DNA from: an uncultured beta proteobacterium
Lineage (GTDB): Bacteria > Pseudomonadota > Gammaproteobacteria > Burkholderiales > SG8-39
DNA: 10,543 bases
Assembly (NCBI GenBank): GCA_903868285.1
Contig: CAIPUP010000328.1
Span: 1-10,543 of the forward strand
Direction of reading: 5' to 3'
Positions 1-6,275 of the stretch are shown here, piece by piece. Every line of letters begins with the position of its first letter. The first letter of the stretch is position 1. A model generated the notes under the pieces. That model was not told where the DNA came from and searched no databases. It saw only the letters and a program-made list of their open reading frames with translations. The position numbers and the translations under genes were made by a program.

Positions 1-695
1 AGGCGCAGATGCGACCGGGCGCGCTGCGGGTGGTGTGTCGGGGCCTCGATCAGACCGAGATCGAGCAGCCATTGCGCCGGCAATTCGCCGCGCACGCAAT
101 GTCGCAGTGCTGCCGATGGGTTGATGCGCTGCAGTCTTTGCTGCAAGTGGGTGAGTTGCGGATCGCTTGCTTGTGCGGGTAGCTGATCGACTTTGGTCAG
201 CAGCAGTACATCGGCCAGTGCTGCCTGCGACAGCGACTCCGGATGTGCCTGCAACTGGCGCAGACCCTGGGTGGCATCGGCAGTGCACAGCACGGCGTGC
301 AGTACATAGCGTTCGCTCACCAGGCCCGGCTGCTGCAGTGCTTCGATGATGGGTAGCGGATCGGCCAGGCCGGTGGTCTCGATCACCAGTCGCACAAAGC
401 GCGGCATGCGTCGCTGCAGTCGCGCCCAGTACAGGTCTTCCATCACTGCCAGCAGATCGTCGCGCACCGTGCAGCACACACAGCCATTGGCCAGCAGCGT
501 GATGTTGCCGGTGTTGCCCGTGCTGCCCCACGCAAGTTGATGATCCAGTCCCTGCGCGCCGAGCTCATTGATCAGCACCGCGCTGTCGGCCATAGCCGGC
601 TGCGCCAGCAGCGCGCGCAACAGGGTGGTCTTGCCGCTGCCGAGAAAGCCGGTCAGCAGCAGAACCGGTATGCGCTCAGAGATGGGGGTCGACAC
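1..695 (-). CDS. CobW/COG0523-family P-loop GTPase, metallochaperone-like (partial, C-terminus off the left edge)
   Basis: About 231 residues are visible; family members usually run 320-400, so the C-terminal domain is cut off. Visible: Walker A GFLGSGKT at residues 16-23, the COG0523 metal-binding motif CVCC at 72-75 inside NGCVCCTVRDD, ETTGLADP at 106-113, and a TKVD guanine-specificity motif at 167-170. Members of this family use GTP hydrolysis to deliver or handle metals such as zinc, cobalt or iron. I chose a GTG start at 693-695, giving MSTPISERIPVLLLTG, because no ATG precedes the Walker A motif within a sensible distance. This start lies 20 nt inside the 3' end of the alcohol dehydrogenase gene, so the two are probably translationally coupled. 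It is the third gene of a minus-strand operon after a Rieske oxygenase and a zinc-type dehydrogenase, which suggests metal supply to one of them (inference). The frame is open to the window edge with no stop. Confidence 0.9.
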   Translation of the reverse strand, partial: MSTPISERIPVLLLTGFLGSGKTTLLRALLAQPAMADSAVLINELGAQGLDHQLAWGSTGNTGNITLLANGCVCCTVRDDLLAVMEDLYWARLQRRMPRFVRLVIETTGLADPLPIIEALQQPGLVSERYVLHAVLCTADATQGLRQLQAHPESLSQAALADVLLLTKVDQLPAQASDPQLTHLQQRLQRINPSAALRHCVRGELPAQWLLDLGLIEAPTHHPQRARSHLR

Positions 696-1788
696 AGCAA
701 TGGATGGCGTCGGGCTGACCTTCGCCCCCCACCGTGCGCAGCGCTTCGTCCACCTGATCGAGGCCGAATACATGCGTACACATGCGCTCGAGCGGATAGC
801 GGCCGGAGGCGATGATCTGCAGCGCCAGTTCGACCGATTCATAGCTGTGACCGCGCATACCCTTGACGGTAAGGAACTTGCGAATCAGCAGATCGCTCTC
901 GAAGTCGGGGATGCGCTTGCGCTTTTGGCCACCGAGGATGACGCGGCCGCTCTTGCGTGCCAGGCGGATGGCCGAGACCACGGTTTCGGTGCCGCCCGAG
1001 GCGCAGTCGATCACCAGGTCGGCCATCTCGCCGCCAGTGATGTCGGCCACGCTCTCGAGCAGATCCTGTTGCTCGATGTCGATCACATGATGTGCGCCCA
1101 GCGCGCGGGCAAGTTCGAAGCGCTTGGCATCGCGCGTCAGGCCGCTCACCATGATGCAGGCGGCGCCGGCTTCGCGCGCCGCCAGTACGCAGGCCAGACC
1201 TTGTTGCCCCGGGCCCTGAATCAGTACCGATTCACCAATGCGTACACCGCCTTGCAGATAAGCCCACTCCACGCCGTTGCCCAGTGGCAGGGCCAGTGCC
1301 GCCTGGTCCGAGGGCACACCGGCTGGCACGCGATGAAACACCGCGTTCGGTGGCAGGTACTGCTTTTGCGCGAAGCCACCCCACAGCGCTGGTGCCACGC
1401 TGACCGGCGTCGAGCCATAGCGCACCGTATCCGGTCGCGACAAATTGAGCGTATCGGTGGCATCGCACAAGCGGAAATCGCTGGAGCGGCAATAGCGGCA
1501 ATGGCCGCAGGGCAGATATTCCTCCAGCGCCACCCGGTCGCCTTCGCGCAGACCCCAGCGTGCCTTGGCAGTGGTACCGGCGCGTTCGATATGCCCGACC
1601 GACTCATGGCCGAGGATCATCGCGCCGCGCACACTGGGATAGTTGTTGTAGTAAGGCCAGTCGCTGCCACACACACCAGTGAGCTCGATATTGAGCAGAC
1701 CGCTATCGGCACTGTCTGGGGGTGCGGCAAATTCACGCACCTCGGTACGACGGTTTTCAACCGCAACCGCGGCGCGAATACGACTCAT
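676..1788 (-). CDS. zinc-type medium-chain alcohol dehydrogenase (MDR superfamily)
   Basis: The 370-residue length is normal for a zinc MDR dehydrogenase that oxidises an alcohol to a ketone or aldehyde with NAD(P). Catalytic-zinc residues are Cys40 (GVCGSD) and His61-Glu62 (GHESVG). The structural-zinc lobe is intact as Cys94, Cys97, Cys100 and Cys108 with the classic 2-2-7 spacing. The Rossmann glycine motif is GPGQQG at 192-197. One oddity: in sorbitol-dehydrogenase-like members the third catalytic ligand is Glu in an EP motif near residue 167; here the segment reads LALPLGNG, with Leu in that place. The ATG at 1788 has GGAG seven bases upstream. The gene follows the Rieske oxygenase after 29 bp and its end overlaps the CobW-like gene, so all three are likely one transcript. 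In context it may oxidise the hydroxylated product of an oxygenase (inference). Family assignment is secure; the substrate is unknown. Confidence 0.95.
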   Translation of the reverse strand: MSRIRAAVAVENRRTEVREFAAPPDSADSGLLNIELTGVCGSDWPYYNNYPSVRGAMILGHESVGHIERAGTTAKARWGLREGDRVALEEYLPCGHCRYCRSSDFRLCDATDTLNLSRPDTVRYGSTPVSVAPALWGGFAQKQYLPPNAVFHRVPAGVPSDQAALALPLGNGVEWAYLQGGVRIGESVLIQGPGQQGLACVLAAREAGAACIMVSGLTRDAKRFELARALGAHHVIDIEQQDLLESVADITGGEMADLVIDCASGGTETVVSAIRLARKSGRVILGGQKRKRIPDFESDLLIRKFLTVKGMRGHSYESVELALQIIASGRYPLERMCTHVFGLDQVDEALRTVGGEGQPDAIHCCVDPHL

Positions 1789-1817
1789 GCAGGGACTCCG
1801 GTGTGGATGTTCAGGGC

Positions 1818-3101
1818 TCAGATACTCAGATGCGCCATGCCCGGCCGTGCGCCCGCTTCGATCACTTCCTGCACCGCTTCGGCAAACAACTGGTTGGCAG
1901 GCTTGACGAAGGAGGCTGAACGCACGCGATGACTGGCCGGGTCGATGGCCGGCGGCGTGGTGCCTTGCTCGGCCAGCGCGCGGGCAGCACGCAACAGGCG
2001 GTTGCGCGCCTTGACGATGCCCATGTCGGTGGAGGACAGGTATTCCTTGGAGCGATCCACGATCGGCCCGGAGCTCTCTTGCAGCGATGCATCCTGCATG
2101 GCAATGCCGGGAACACCGCTGTAGTGGCGCTTGGCACGCTGCGCCGCACGATCCATCAGGTAGTTGTTGGATTTATTGGCAACCGTGCGGTAGGTGCCGG
2201 GGATGAGCTGGGCATAGATGCCCTCGGGGTTTTGCATCGCGGCGTGTTCTTCGGCGTTCAGATCGCGCGTCGGATGATGGGTGAAGGTCCAGGCCCAGCA
2301 GTTCTCGTCGTCGATCGGCACCCAGGCATGGCCATGCAGGGCATGATCGCCATAGGGCGGAATCATCTGATGAAACGGCATGATCCATTGCGTCACGCGC
2401 CAGTAGGCCTGGCCTTCATCGGCATTGCGCCGCGCACCGATCAGGATACCGGTCGGTGTATCCATCACTTCGATCTTGGGCTTGTTGTCGCGCTGATATT
2501 GCGCGCCCTTGGAACCGATACGCATCGGCTCATTGTTGAGGGCGCCGCTGTGCAGCCAGGACACATGCGCACCGTCGATGCCGCCTTCCATGGCCTGCAT
2601 GTAATTGTTTTCCTGCCAGCGCTTATTCACGTAGCGCTGCGTGGCGGGCACTGCCGACCATTCGAAGTCGGGTGCTGGGGGTTGATGTTCCGGCGGCCCC
2701 ATGTAGGTCCAGATCACACCCCCACGCTCGACACAGGGGTAGCTGGTGATTTTGACACTGGCAGCAAACTCGGCTGATTCGGAGGGGACTTCCACGCAGC
2801 GCCCGGTAGCGTCGTATTTCCAGCCATGGTAAGGACAGCGCAGGCCGCCTTCTTCATTGCGGCCAAACCAGAGCGATACCTGCCGGTGTGCACACAGCTC
2901 GCCCAGCAGGCCGATGCGACCATCGGTATCGCGAAAGGCGATCAGCGCTTCCGACAACAACTTCACCTGTACCGGATCGCAATCCGGGCCGGGTAGCTCC
3001 TCTGACAGCAGCGCCGGTATCCAGTAGCGACGAAACAAATTGCCCATCTGGGTGCCGGGGCCGGTGCGTACCAGCAGTTCGTTTTGTTCCTGGGTGAGCA
3101 T
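1818..3101 (-). CDS. Rieske non-heme iron oxygenase, alpha subunit, phthalate 4,5-dioxygenase type
   Basis: This 427-residue cytoplasmic oxygenase component hydroxylates or O-demethylates an aromatic or other cyclic substrate using O2 and electrons from a separate reductase. The Rieske [2Fe-2S] ligands are Cys70, His72, Cys89 and His92 (CAHR and CPYHGWK). The mononuclear iron site appears as Asp176, His179 and His184 in EGGIDGAHVSWLH, where the two His are ligands and Asp is the usual electron-bridging residue; the distal carboxylate ligand cannot be fixed by eye. The N-terminus (NELLVRTGPGTQMGNLFRRY) resembles phthalate 4,5-dioxygenase oxygenase subunits as I remember them, but substrate range in this clade is wide. 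AGGA lies about ten bases before the ATG. It is the first gene of a minus-strand operon with the dehydrogenase and CobW-like genes, divergent from a Bug transporter gene. No reductase is encoded next to it. Confidence 0.95.
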   Translation of the reverse strand: MLTQEQNELLVRTGPGTQMGNLFRRYWIPALLSEELPGPDCDPVQVKLLSEALIAFRDTDGRIGLLGELCAHRQVSLWFGRNEEGGLRCPYHGWKYDATGRCVEVPSESAEFAASVKITSYPCVERGGVIWTYMGPPEHQPPAPDFEWSAVPATQRYVNKRWQENNYMQAMEGGIDGAHVSWLHSGALNNEPMRIGSKGAQYQRDNKPKIEVMDTPTGILIGARRNADEGQAYWRVTQWIMPFHQMIPPYGDHALHGHAWVPIDDENCWAWTFTHHPTRDLNAEEHAAMQNPEGIYAQLIPGTYRTVANKSNNYLMDRAAQRAKRHYSGVPGIAMQDASLQESSGPIVDRSKEYLSSTDMGIVKARNRLLRAARALAEQGTTPPAIDPASHRVRSASFVKPANQLFAEAVQEVIEAGARPGMAHLSI

Positions 3102-3241
3102 GGTGATGGTTTCCTGCGTAGCTGGGCTTGGAAAACGAAACTTGGAATTTTCGCGATTTTATCGTGTCGAAGCGGGCTAACTTAGCGTTGACAGCCATCA
3201 ACGAAGCCCGGATCATGCGCCGCCGTTGGTTTTTCCTCTGA
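3102..3241. promoter_or_regulatory. divergent intergenic promoter/operator region
   Basis: This 140-bp spacer separates the minus-strand Rieske operon from the plus-strand Bug gene. It is AT-richer than the genes around it. It holds an inverted repeat CGTTGA-N6-TCAACG at 3186-3203 that overlaps a plus-strand -35 box, and a second near-palindrome CGCGAT-TTT-ATCGTG at 3152-3166 (one mismatch) centred on TAAAAT, a possible -10 for the minus strand with no convincing -35. A 7-bp direct repeat CTTGGAA occurs at 3127-3133 and 3141-3147. The layout suits one regulator controlling both directions, but no regulator gene is in the window. Repeats are seen directly; operator function is inferred. Confidence 0.5.
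3188..3216 (+). promoter_or_regulatory. sigma70-like promoter for the first Bug gene
   Basis: A consensus -35 TTGACA (3188-3193) is followed by 17 bp and then GATCAT (3211-3216), which matches four of six bases of TATAAT. Transcription would begin near 3223, leaving a leader of about 20-35 nt before the candidate start codons. The inverted repeat at 3186-3203 covers the -35 box, so a bound protein there would probably block or modulate this promoter. Confidence 0.45.
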
Positions 3242-4312
3242 ATGTTGGAGATTGCCTTGATATTTGTCGCAAAAATTAGTCGATTAGCGAATTTCCCGAA
3301 TTGCCTTCGCGCTGGTTTGCTTGCCATCCGTTTGCCCGTCGTCGTTATTTCGCTGCTAAGCGGCGCGAGCCTGGCGCAATCGGCGTTTGCCCAAGGCGTA
3401 TCGGGCGGTGCCAACAGCTACCCCAATCGCGCGGTGACCCTGGTGGTGCCGTTCACACCCGGCACTGGCATCGACATCATCGCGCGCACCCTGGCGCAAC
3501 GCTTCTCGGAGAAGTGGGGCATCGGAGTGGTGGTCGACAACAAGCCCGGTGCCAGCAGCAACATCGGCACCGAGTTCGTGGCACGCGCGCCGGCCGATGG
3601 TTACACGCTGCTGGTGACCGCCACCAGCCTGGTGACCAATGCGGCGGTCAACAAAGGTCTGCGTTTCGACCCCGAGAAAAGTTTCATGCCGGTGAGTCTG
3701 GTGGCCACCGGCATCATGTCCTTGCTGGTGAGCATGGATACCCCGGTGAAAACCGCACAGGAGTTCGTAGCGCTGGCGCGCCGCAAGCCGGGTGAATTGA
3801 ACTACGGCTCCTCGGGCAACGGCACGCCGCAGCACCTGACCATGGAGTTGTTCAAGCTCGATACCGGGATCGATGTCACGCATGTGCCTTACAAGGGCAC
3901 CGCTGGTGCGATTACCGATGTGGTGGGTAACCGCTTGAATGCGGTGTTCATCCCGATTCACACTGCGTTGCCCTATGTACAGCAGGGCAAGCTGCGCATG
4001 CTGGCGGTACTGGCACCGGAGCGCTCGTCGGTGGTGCCGACGGTGCCGACCATGAAGGAAGCGGGCTTTCCCTCGGTGCAGGTGGACAACTGGTACGGCG
4101 TGCTGGCACCGGCCGGTACGCCGGTGGAGATCGTCAACAAGCTCAATGCCGAGATCACCGCCCAGCTGGCCACGCCGGTAGTGTCTGAGGTGCTGGCCAA
4201 GCAGGGCTTGAATCCGGTGGGTGGTGCACCGGCGCGCCTGGCCGATCTGATCAAGCTGGAGCGGGCACGCTGGCCGCGCGTGGTGGAAGCGGCAAAGATT
4301 CGCGCCGACTGA
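3242..4312 (+). CDS. periplasmic solute-binding protein, TctC/Bug family (first of three)
   Basis: A 356-residue Bug-type receptor, the extracytoplasmic part of a tripartite tricarboxylate-type transporter or an orphan binding protein. Such proteins bind carboxylates and related small organics. An export signal ends near SAFA-QG (residues 48-52). Family motifs follow: VVPFTPGTGIDIIAR (68-82) with ligand-loop Asp78, DNKPGASSNIG (99-109), PADGYTLL (117-124) and HVPYKGT. The usual GGGTD loop reads GTGID, a divergent ligand loop. The ATG at 3242 follows a stop directly and has no Shine-Dalgarno sequence. An in-frame TTG at 3257 has GGAG six bases upstream and is a real alternative giving a protein five residues shorter. 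No TctA or TctB genes are nearby. It is divergent from the Rieske operon and convergent with the crotonase-like gene. Confidence 0.94.
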   Translation: MLEIALIFVAKISRLANFPNCLRAGLLAIRLPVVVISLLSGASLAQSAFAQGVSGGANSYPNRAVTLVVPFTPGTGIDIIARTLAQRFSEKWGIGVVVDNKPGASSNIGTEFVARAPADGYTLLVTATSLVTNAAVNKGLRFDPEKSFMPVSLVATGIMSLLVSMDTPVKTAQEFVALARRKPGELNYGSSGNGTPQHLTMELFKLDTGIDVTHVPYKGTAGAITDVVGNRLNAVFIPIHTALPYVQQGKLRMLAVLAPERSSVVPTVPTMKEAGFPSVQVDNWYGVLAPAGTPVEIVNKLNAEITAQLATPVVSEVLAKQGLNPVGGAPARLADLIKLERARWPRVVEAAKIRAD

Positions 4313-4322
4313 AGATTGCGGT

Positions 4323-4351
4323 GCTGCGACTCAGCCGCGCTGCGTCGCAGC
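4323..4351. terminator. convergent hairpin, possible bidirectional terminator
   Basis: Outer arms GCTGCGAC (4323-4330) and GTCGCAGC (4344-4351) are perfectly complementary. Inside them, after a 1x1 mismatch, CAGC (4332-4335) pairs with GCTG (4339-4342) around the triloop CGC. The element lies between two convergent genes and overlaps the last codons of the crotonase-like gene. There is no T-run on either side, so it is not a classic intrinsic terminator; it may stop or pause transcription or protect 3' ends. Confidence 0.45.
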
Positions 4352-5092
4352 CAGCCCTTCCAGCGCCAGACCGTAGCCCAGCAGTTCCTGCATGCGCTTT
4401 TTCAGATCCTGGGTCAGCAGCACCCGCGCATAGCGACGCAGCAGCGGCGGTCGCTGCATCAGCATGCGGGCATGCGTCCAGGCGCGATTGAGCAACTGCG
4501 CACGCGGCAGCACCTCGTTCACCAGGCCAAGGTCCTTGGCTTCGTTGGCCGACAGCGTTTGCCCGGTGAGCAGAAAGTAGCGTCCGCGATTGGTGCCCAT
4601 CAGCAGCGGGAACACCACATGTACGCCATCGCCAGGCACCAGGCCACCATGGAAGTGCGCTGAATCCTGAAAACTGGCGTTGTCCGAGCACAGCACGATG
4701 TCGCACAGCAGCGGAATCTCGGCATGGCGCAGCGCCGGTCCGTTGATGGCGGCAATCATCGGTACTTCGATGTTGAGCAGATTGCCCAGCAGATGCTTGC
4801 CTTCCCAGTAGATGGCATCCCACTGACTGGCGGTGACCGGATCCTTGGCATGGTTGTGACCGCCGGGTGCCACCGGCGGGCCGCTGAACTCGTCACCGCT
4901 GCCTGTGAGAATGATCACCTCGTTGTCGCGGTCACGCCCGACATCCAGAAACGCCTGCTCCAGCTGTCCATGCGGAATCAGGCTCCAGCGCAGCGGCCCG
5001 CCATTGGTGTGGAATTGCATCTCGAGGATGCCATCCTCCCGCCGCATGCGGATCATGCTGTACTTGTTGGCGTAGTCATCAAAGCGGCTCAT
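4331..5092 (-). CDS. crotonase-superfamily protein, probable 6-oxocamphor-hydrolase-like beta-diketone hydrolase
   Basis: A 253-residue crotonase fold. An automatic call would be enoyl-CoA hydratase/isomerase, but the sequence resembles 6-oxocamphor hydrolase as I remember it. Shared stretches include NGPxxxHxEIP, the SDIVL-like strand, FQDxxHF, VPGDGxHVV and NRGRYFLLTGQ. The residues I recall as catalytic there (His122, His145, Asp154, Glu244) line up with His123, His146, Asp155 and Glu245 here, a constant offset of one. That enzyme cleaves a C-C bond of a cyclic beta-diketone by a retro-Claisen reaction without CoA. A typical hydratase would have two Glu residues in the active site, which I do not see. 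The ATG has AAGGA about eight bases upstream and begins 24 bp after the stop of the Bug gene before it, so it ends a three-gene minus-strand operon. Fold is sure; hydrolase function is inferred. Confidence 0.93.
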   Translation of the reverse strand: MSRFDDYANKYSMIRMRREDGILEMQFHTNGGPLRWSLIPHGQLEQAFLDVGRDRDNEVIILTGSGDEFSGPPVAPGGHNHAKDPVTASQWDAIYWEGKHLLGNLLNIEVPMIAAINGPALRHAEIPLLCDIVLCSDNASFQDSAHFHGGLVPGDGVHVVFPLLMGTNRGRYFLLTGQTLSANEAKDLGLVNEVLPRAQLLNRAWTHARMLMQRPPLLRRYARVLLTQDLKKRMQELLGYGLALEGLAATQRG

Positions 5093-5116
5093 GTTGCGAT
5101 TCCTTGTTGCGACGGC

Positions 5117-6136
5117 TCATTCAATCTTGGCGCCCGACTCGCGTACCAGCTGGCCCCAGCGCACTTCCTCGCTCTTGAGCAAGGCGGCGAACTCGGCGCG
5201 TGACATGCCACCCGGCTCGAGTGATTGCGCGGTGACGAACTTGGCGCGATAGACCGGATCGGCCAGAGTCTTGACCACCTCGGCATGGATCTTGGTCAGC
5301 ACCGGCTCGGGCGTGCCAGCAGTGGCGGCCAGTCCGAACCAGACGCTGGCGGCATAGCCCGGCACACCGGCTTCACTGACGGTGGGCAGGTCCGGGCGCA
5401 GCGACAGACGCTTGTCGGTGGTGGTGGCCAGCACCTTCAGCTTGCCGGCCTTCTCATGCTGCTCGAATACGCTCAGCGTGACGATCAGCATCGACAGCTG
5501 GCCGCTCAGCATGTCGGTCACCGCCGCCGCCGAGCCCTTGTACGGCACATGCAGGATGTCGATGCCGGCCATGCGCTTGAACTGCTCGGTGATGACATGC
5601 GGATAGGAGCCGCTGCCGAACGAGGCATAGCTCAGCTTGCCCGGATTGGCCTTGGCATAGGCGATCAGCTCGCGCAGATTGTTCACCGGCACGGCGTTGC
5701 TCAGCGCCAGCACCGGCGCCAGACGCACCACCACCGTGATCGGCGCCAGATCGGTCAGCGGCTTGTAGGGCATCTTCGAATACAGATGCTGGTTGATGAC
5801 GAAGGCCGCACTGTCGGAGAACAGCATGGTGTAGCCATCTGGCGCGGACTTGGCCACATGATCGGCACCGATCATGGTCGAGCCACCGGGCCGGTTCTCC
5901 ACCACCACCGGCTGACCCCAGGCCTCGGACAGTTGATTCGCCAGCCCGCGTGCCACGGCATCGGTGCCGCCACCGGCGGTGTAGGGCACGATGATGCGCA
6001 CAGCCTTGCTCGGCCAGTTGGCAGCGGGGTTGCTGCCGCCACCCGGTGCGCTGGCTTGGGCCCAGAGTTGCAATGGCAGGGCAGCTGCTGCAGCCAATCC
6101 GAGAAAATTACTTAAGTACTTGATTTTATTGAACAT
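5117..6136 (-). CDS. periplasmic solute-binding protein, TctC/Bug family (second of three)
   Basis: A 339-residue Bug-type receptor. The reading frame is open for a further 94 codons upstream, but that part crosses the previous gene and looks non-coding. The ATG at 6136 (MFNKIKYLSN) has GGAG seven bases upstream and begins a proper signal peptide, basic then hydrophobic, with cleavage near QLWA-QA (about residue 26). Motifs: IIVPYTAGGGTD at 48-59 with ligand-loop Asp59, VVVENRPGGSTMIG at 77-90, APDGYTML at 98-105, and HVPYKGS. This protein keeps the canonical GGGTD loop, unlike its two neighbours. It lies 139 bp after the third Bug gene, with a hairpin in between, and 24 bp before the crotonase-like gene. 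It may feed the cluster's substrate to the cell or act as a sensor's binding partner (inference). Confidence 0.94.
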   Translation of the reverse strand: MFNKIKYLSNFLGLAAAAALPLQLWAQASAPGGGSNPAANWPSKAVRIIVPYTAGGGTDAVARGLANQLSEAWGQPVVVENRPGGSTMIGADHVAKSAPDGYTMLFSDSAAFVINQHLYSKMPYKPLTDLAPITVVVRLAPVLALSNAVPVNNLRELIAYAKANPGKLSYASFGSGSYPHVITEQFKRMAGIDILHVPYKGSAAAVTDMLSGQLSMLIVTLSVFEQHEKAGKLKVLATTTDKRLSLRPDLPTVSEAGVPGYAASVWFGLAATAGTPEPVLTKIHAEVVKTLADPVYRAKFVTAQSLEPGGMSRAEFAALLKSEEVRWGQLVRESGAKIE

Positions 6137-6179
6137 TTTAATTCTCCGGCGATTTGCTCGTTGGCTACCTGGTATTGCA

Positions 6180-6212
6180 ACGGCCGCTGACGCCGAGGGC
6201 GCGAGCGGCCGT
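6180..6212. repeat. strong intergenic hairpin between two Bug genes
   Basis: Arms ACGGCCGCT (6180-6188) and AGCGGCCGT (6204-6212) are perfectly complementary. Inside, after a 2x2 mismatch, CGCC (6191-6194) pairs with GGCG (6198-6201) around the triloop GAG. It sits in the 139-bp spacer 6137-6275, between the stop of the third Bug gene and the start of the second. No T-run follows on the minus strand. It may be an mRNA stabiliser, processing site or weak attenuator that lets the first gene of the operon be expressed at a different level. Confidence 0.5.
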
Positions 6213-6275
6213 GTAGCTCGGGCGGCATTTAAACACGCCGTATGGCGCAGGTGTGTCAGGTTCCGCAATCGTCCC

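Noticed and set aside
568..1932. Long plus-strand open frame (454 codons)
   Set aside because: It lies antisense to the dehydrogenase and oxygenase genes, has no family motifs and shows the Ala/His/Gln/Arg-rich content typical of reverse-strand frames in GC-rich coding DNA.
1929..2777. Plus-strand open frame of 282 codons
   Set aside because: Antisense to the first Rieske oxygenase, whose Rieske and iron motifs are intact on the minus strand; no recognisable domain.
3355..3961. Minus-strand frame of about 200 codons opposite the first Bug gene
   Set aside because: Antisense shadow; the plus-strand Bug motifs and signal peptide account for the coding signal.
5225..6115. Plus-strand His/Arg/Gln-rich frame of 296 codons
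   Set aside because: Antisense shadow of the second Bug gene; the composition is an artefact of reading its codons backwards.
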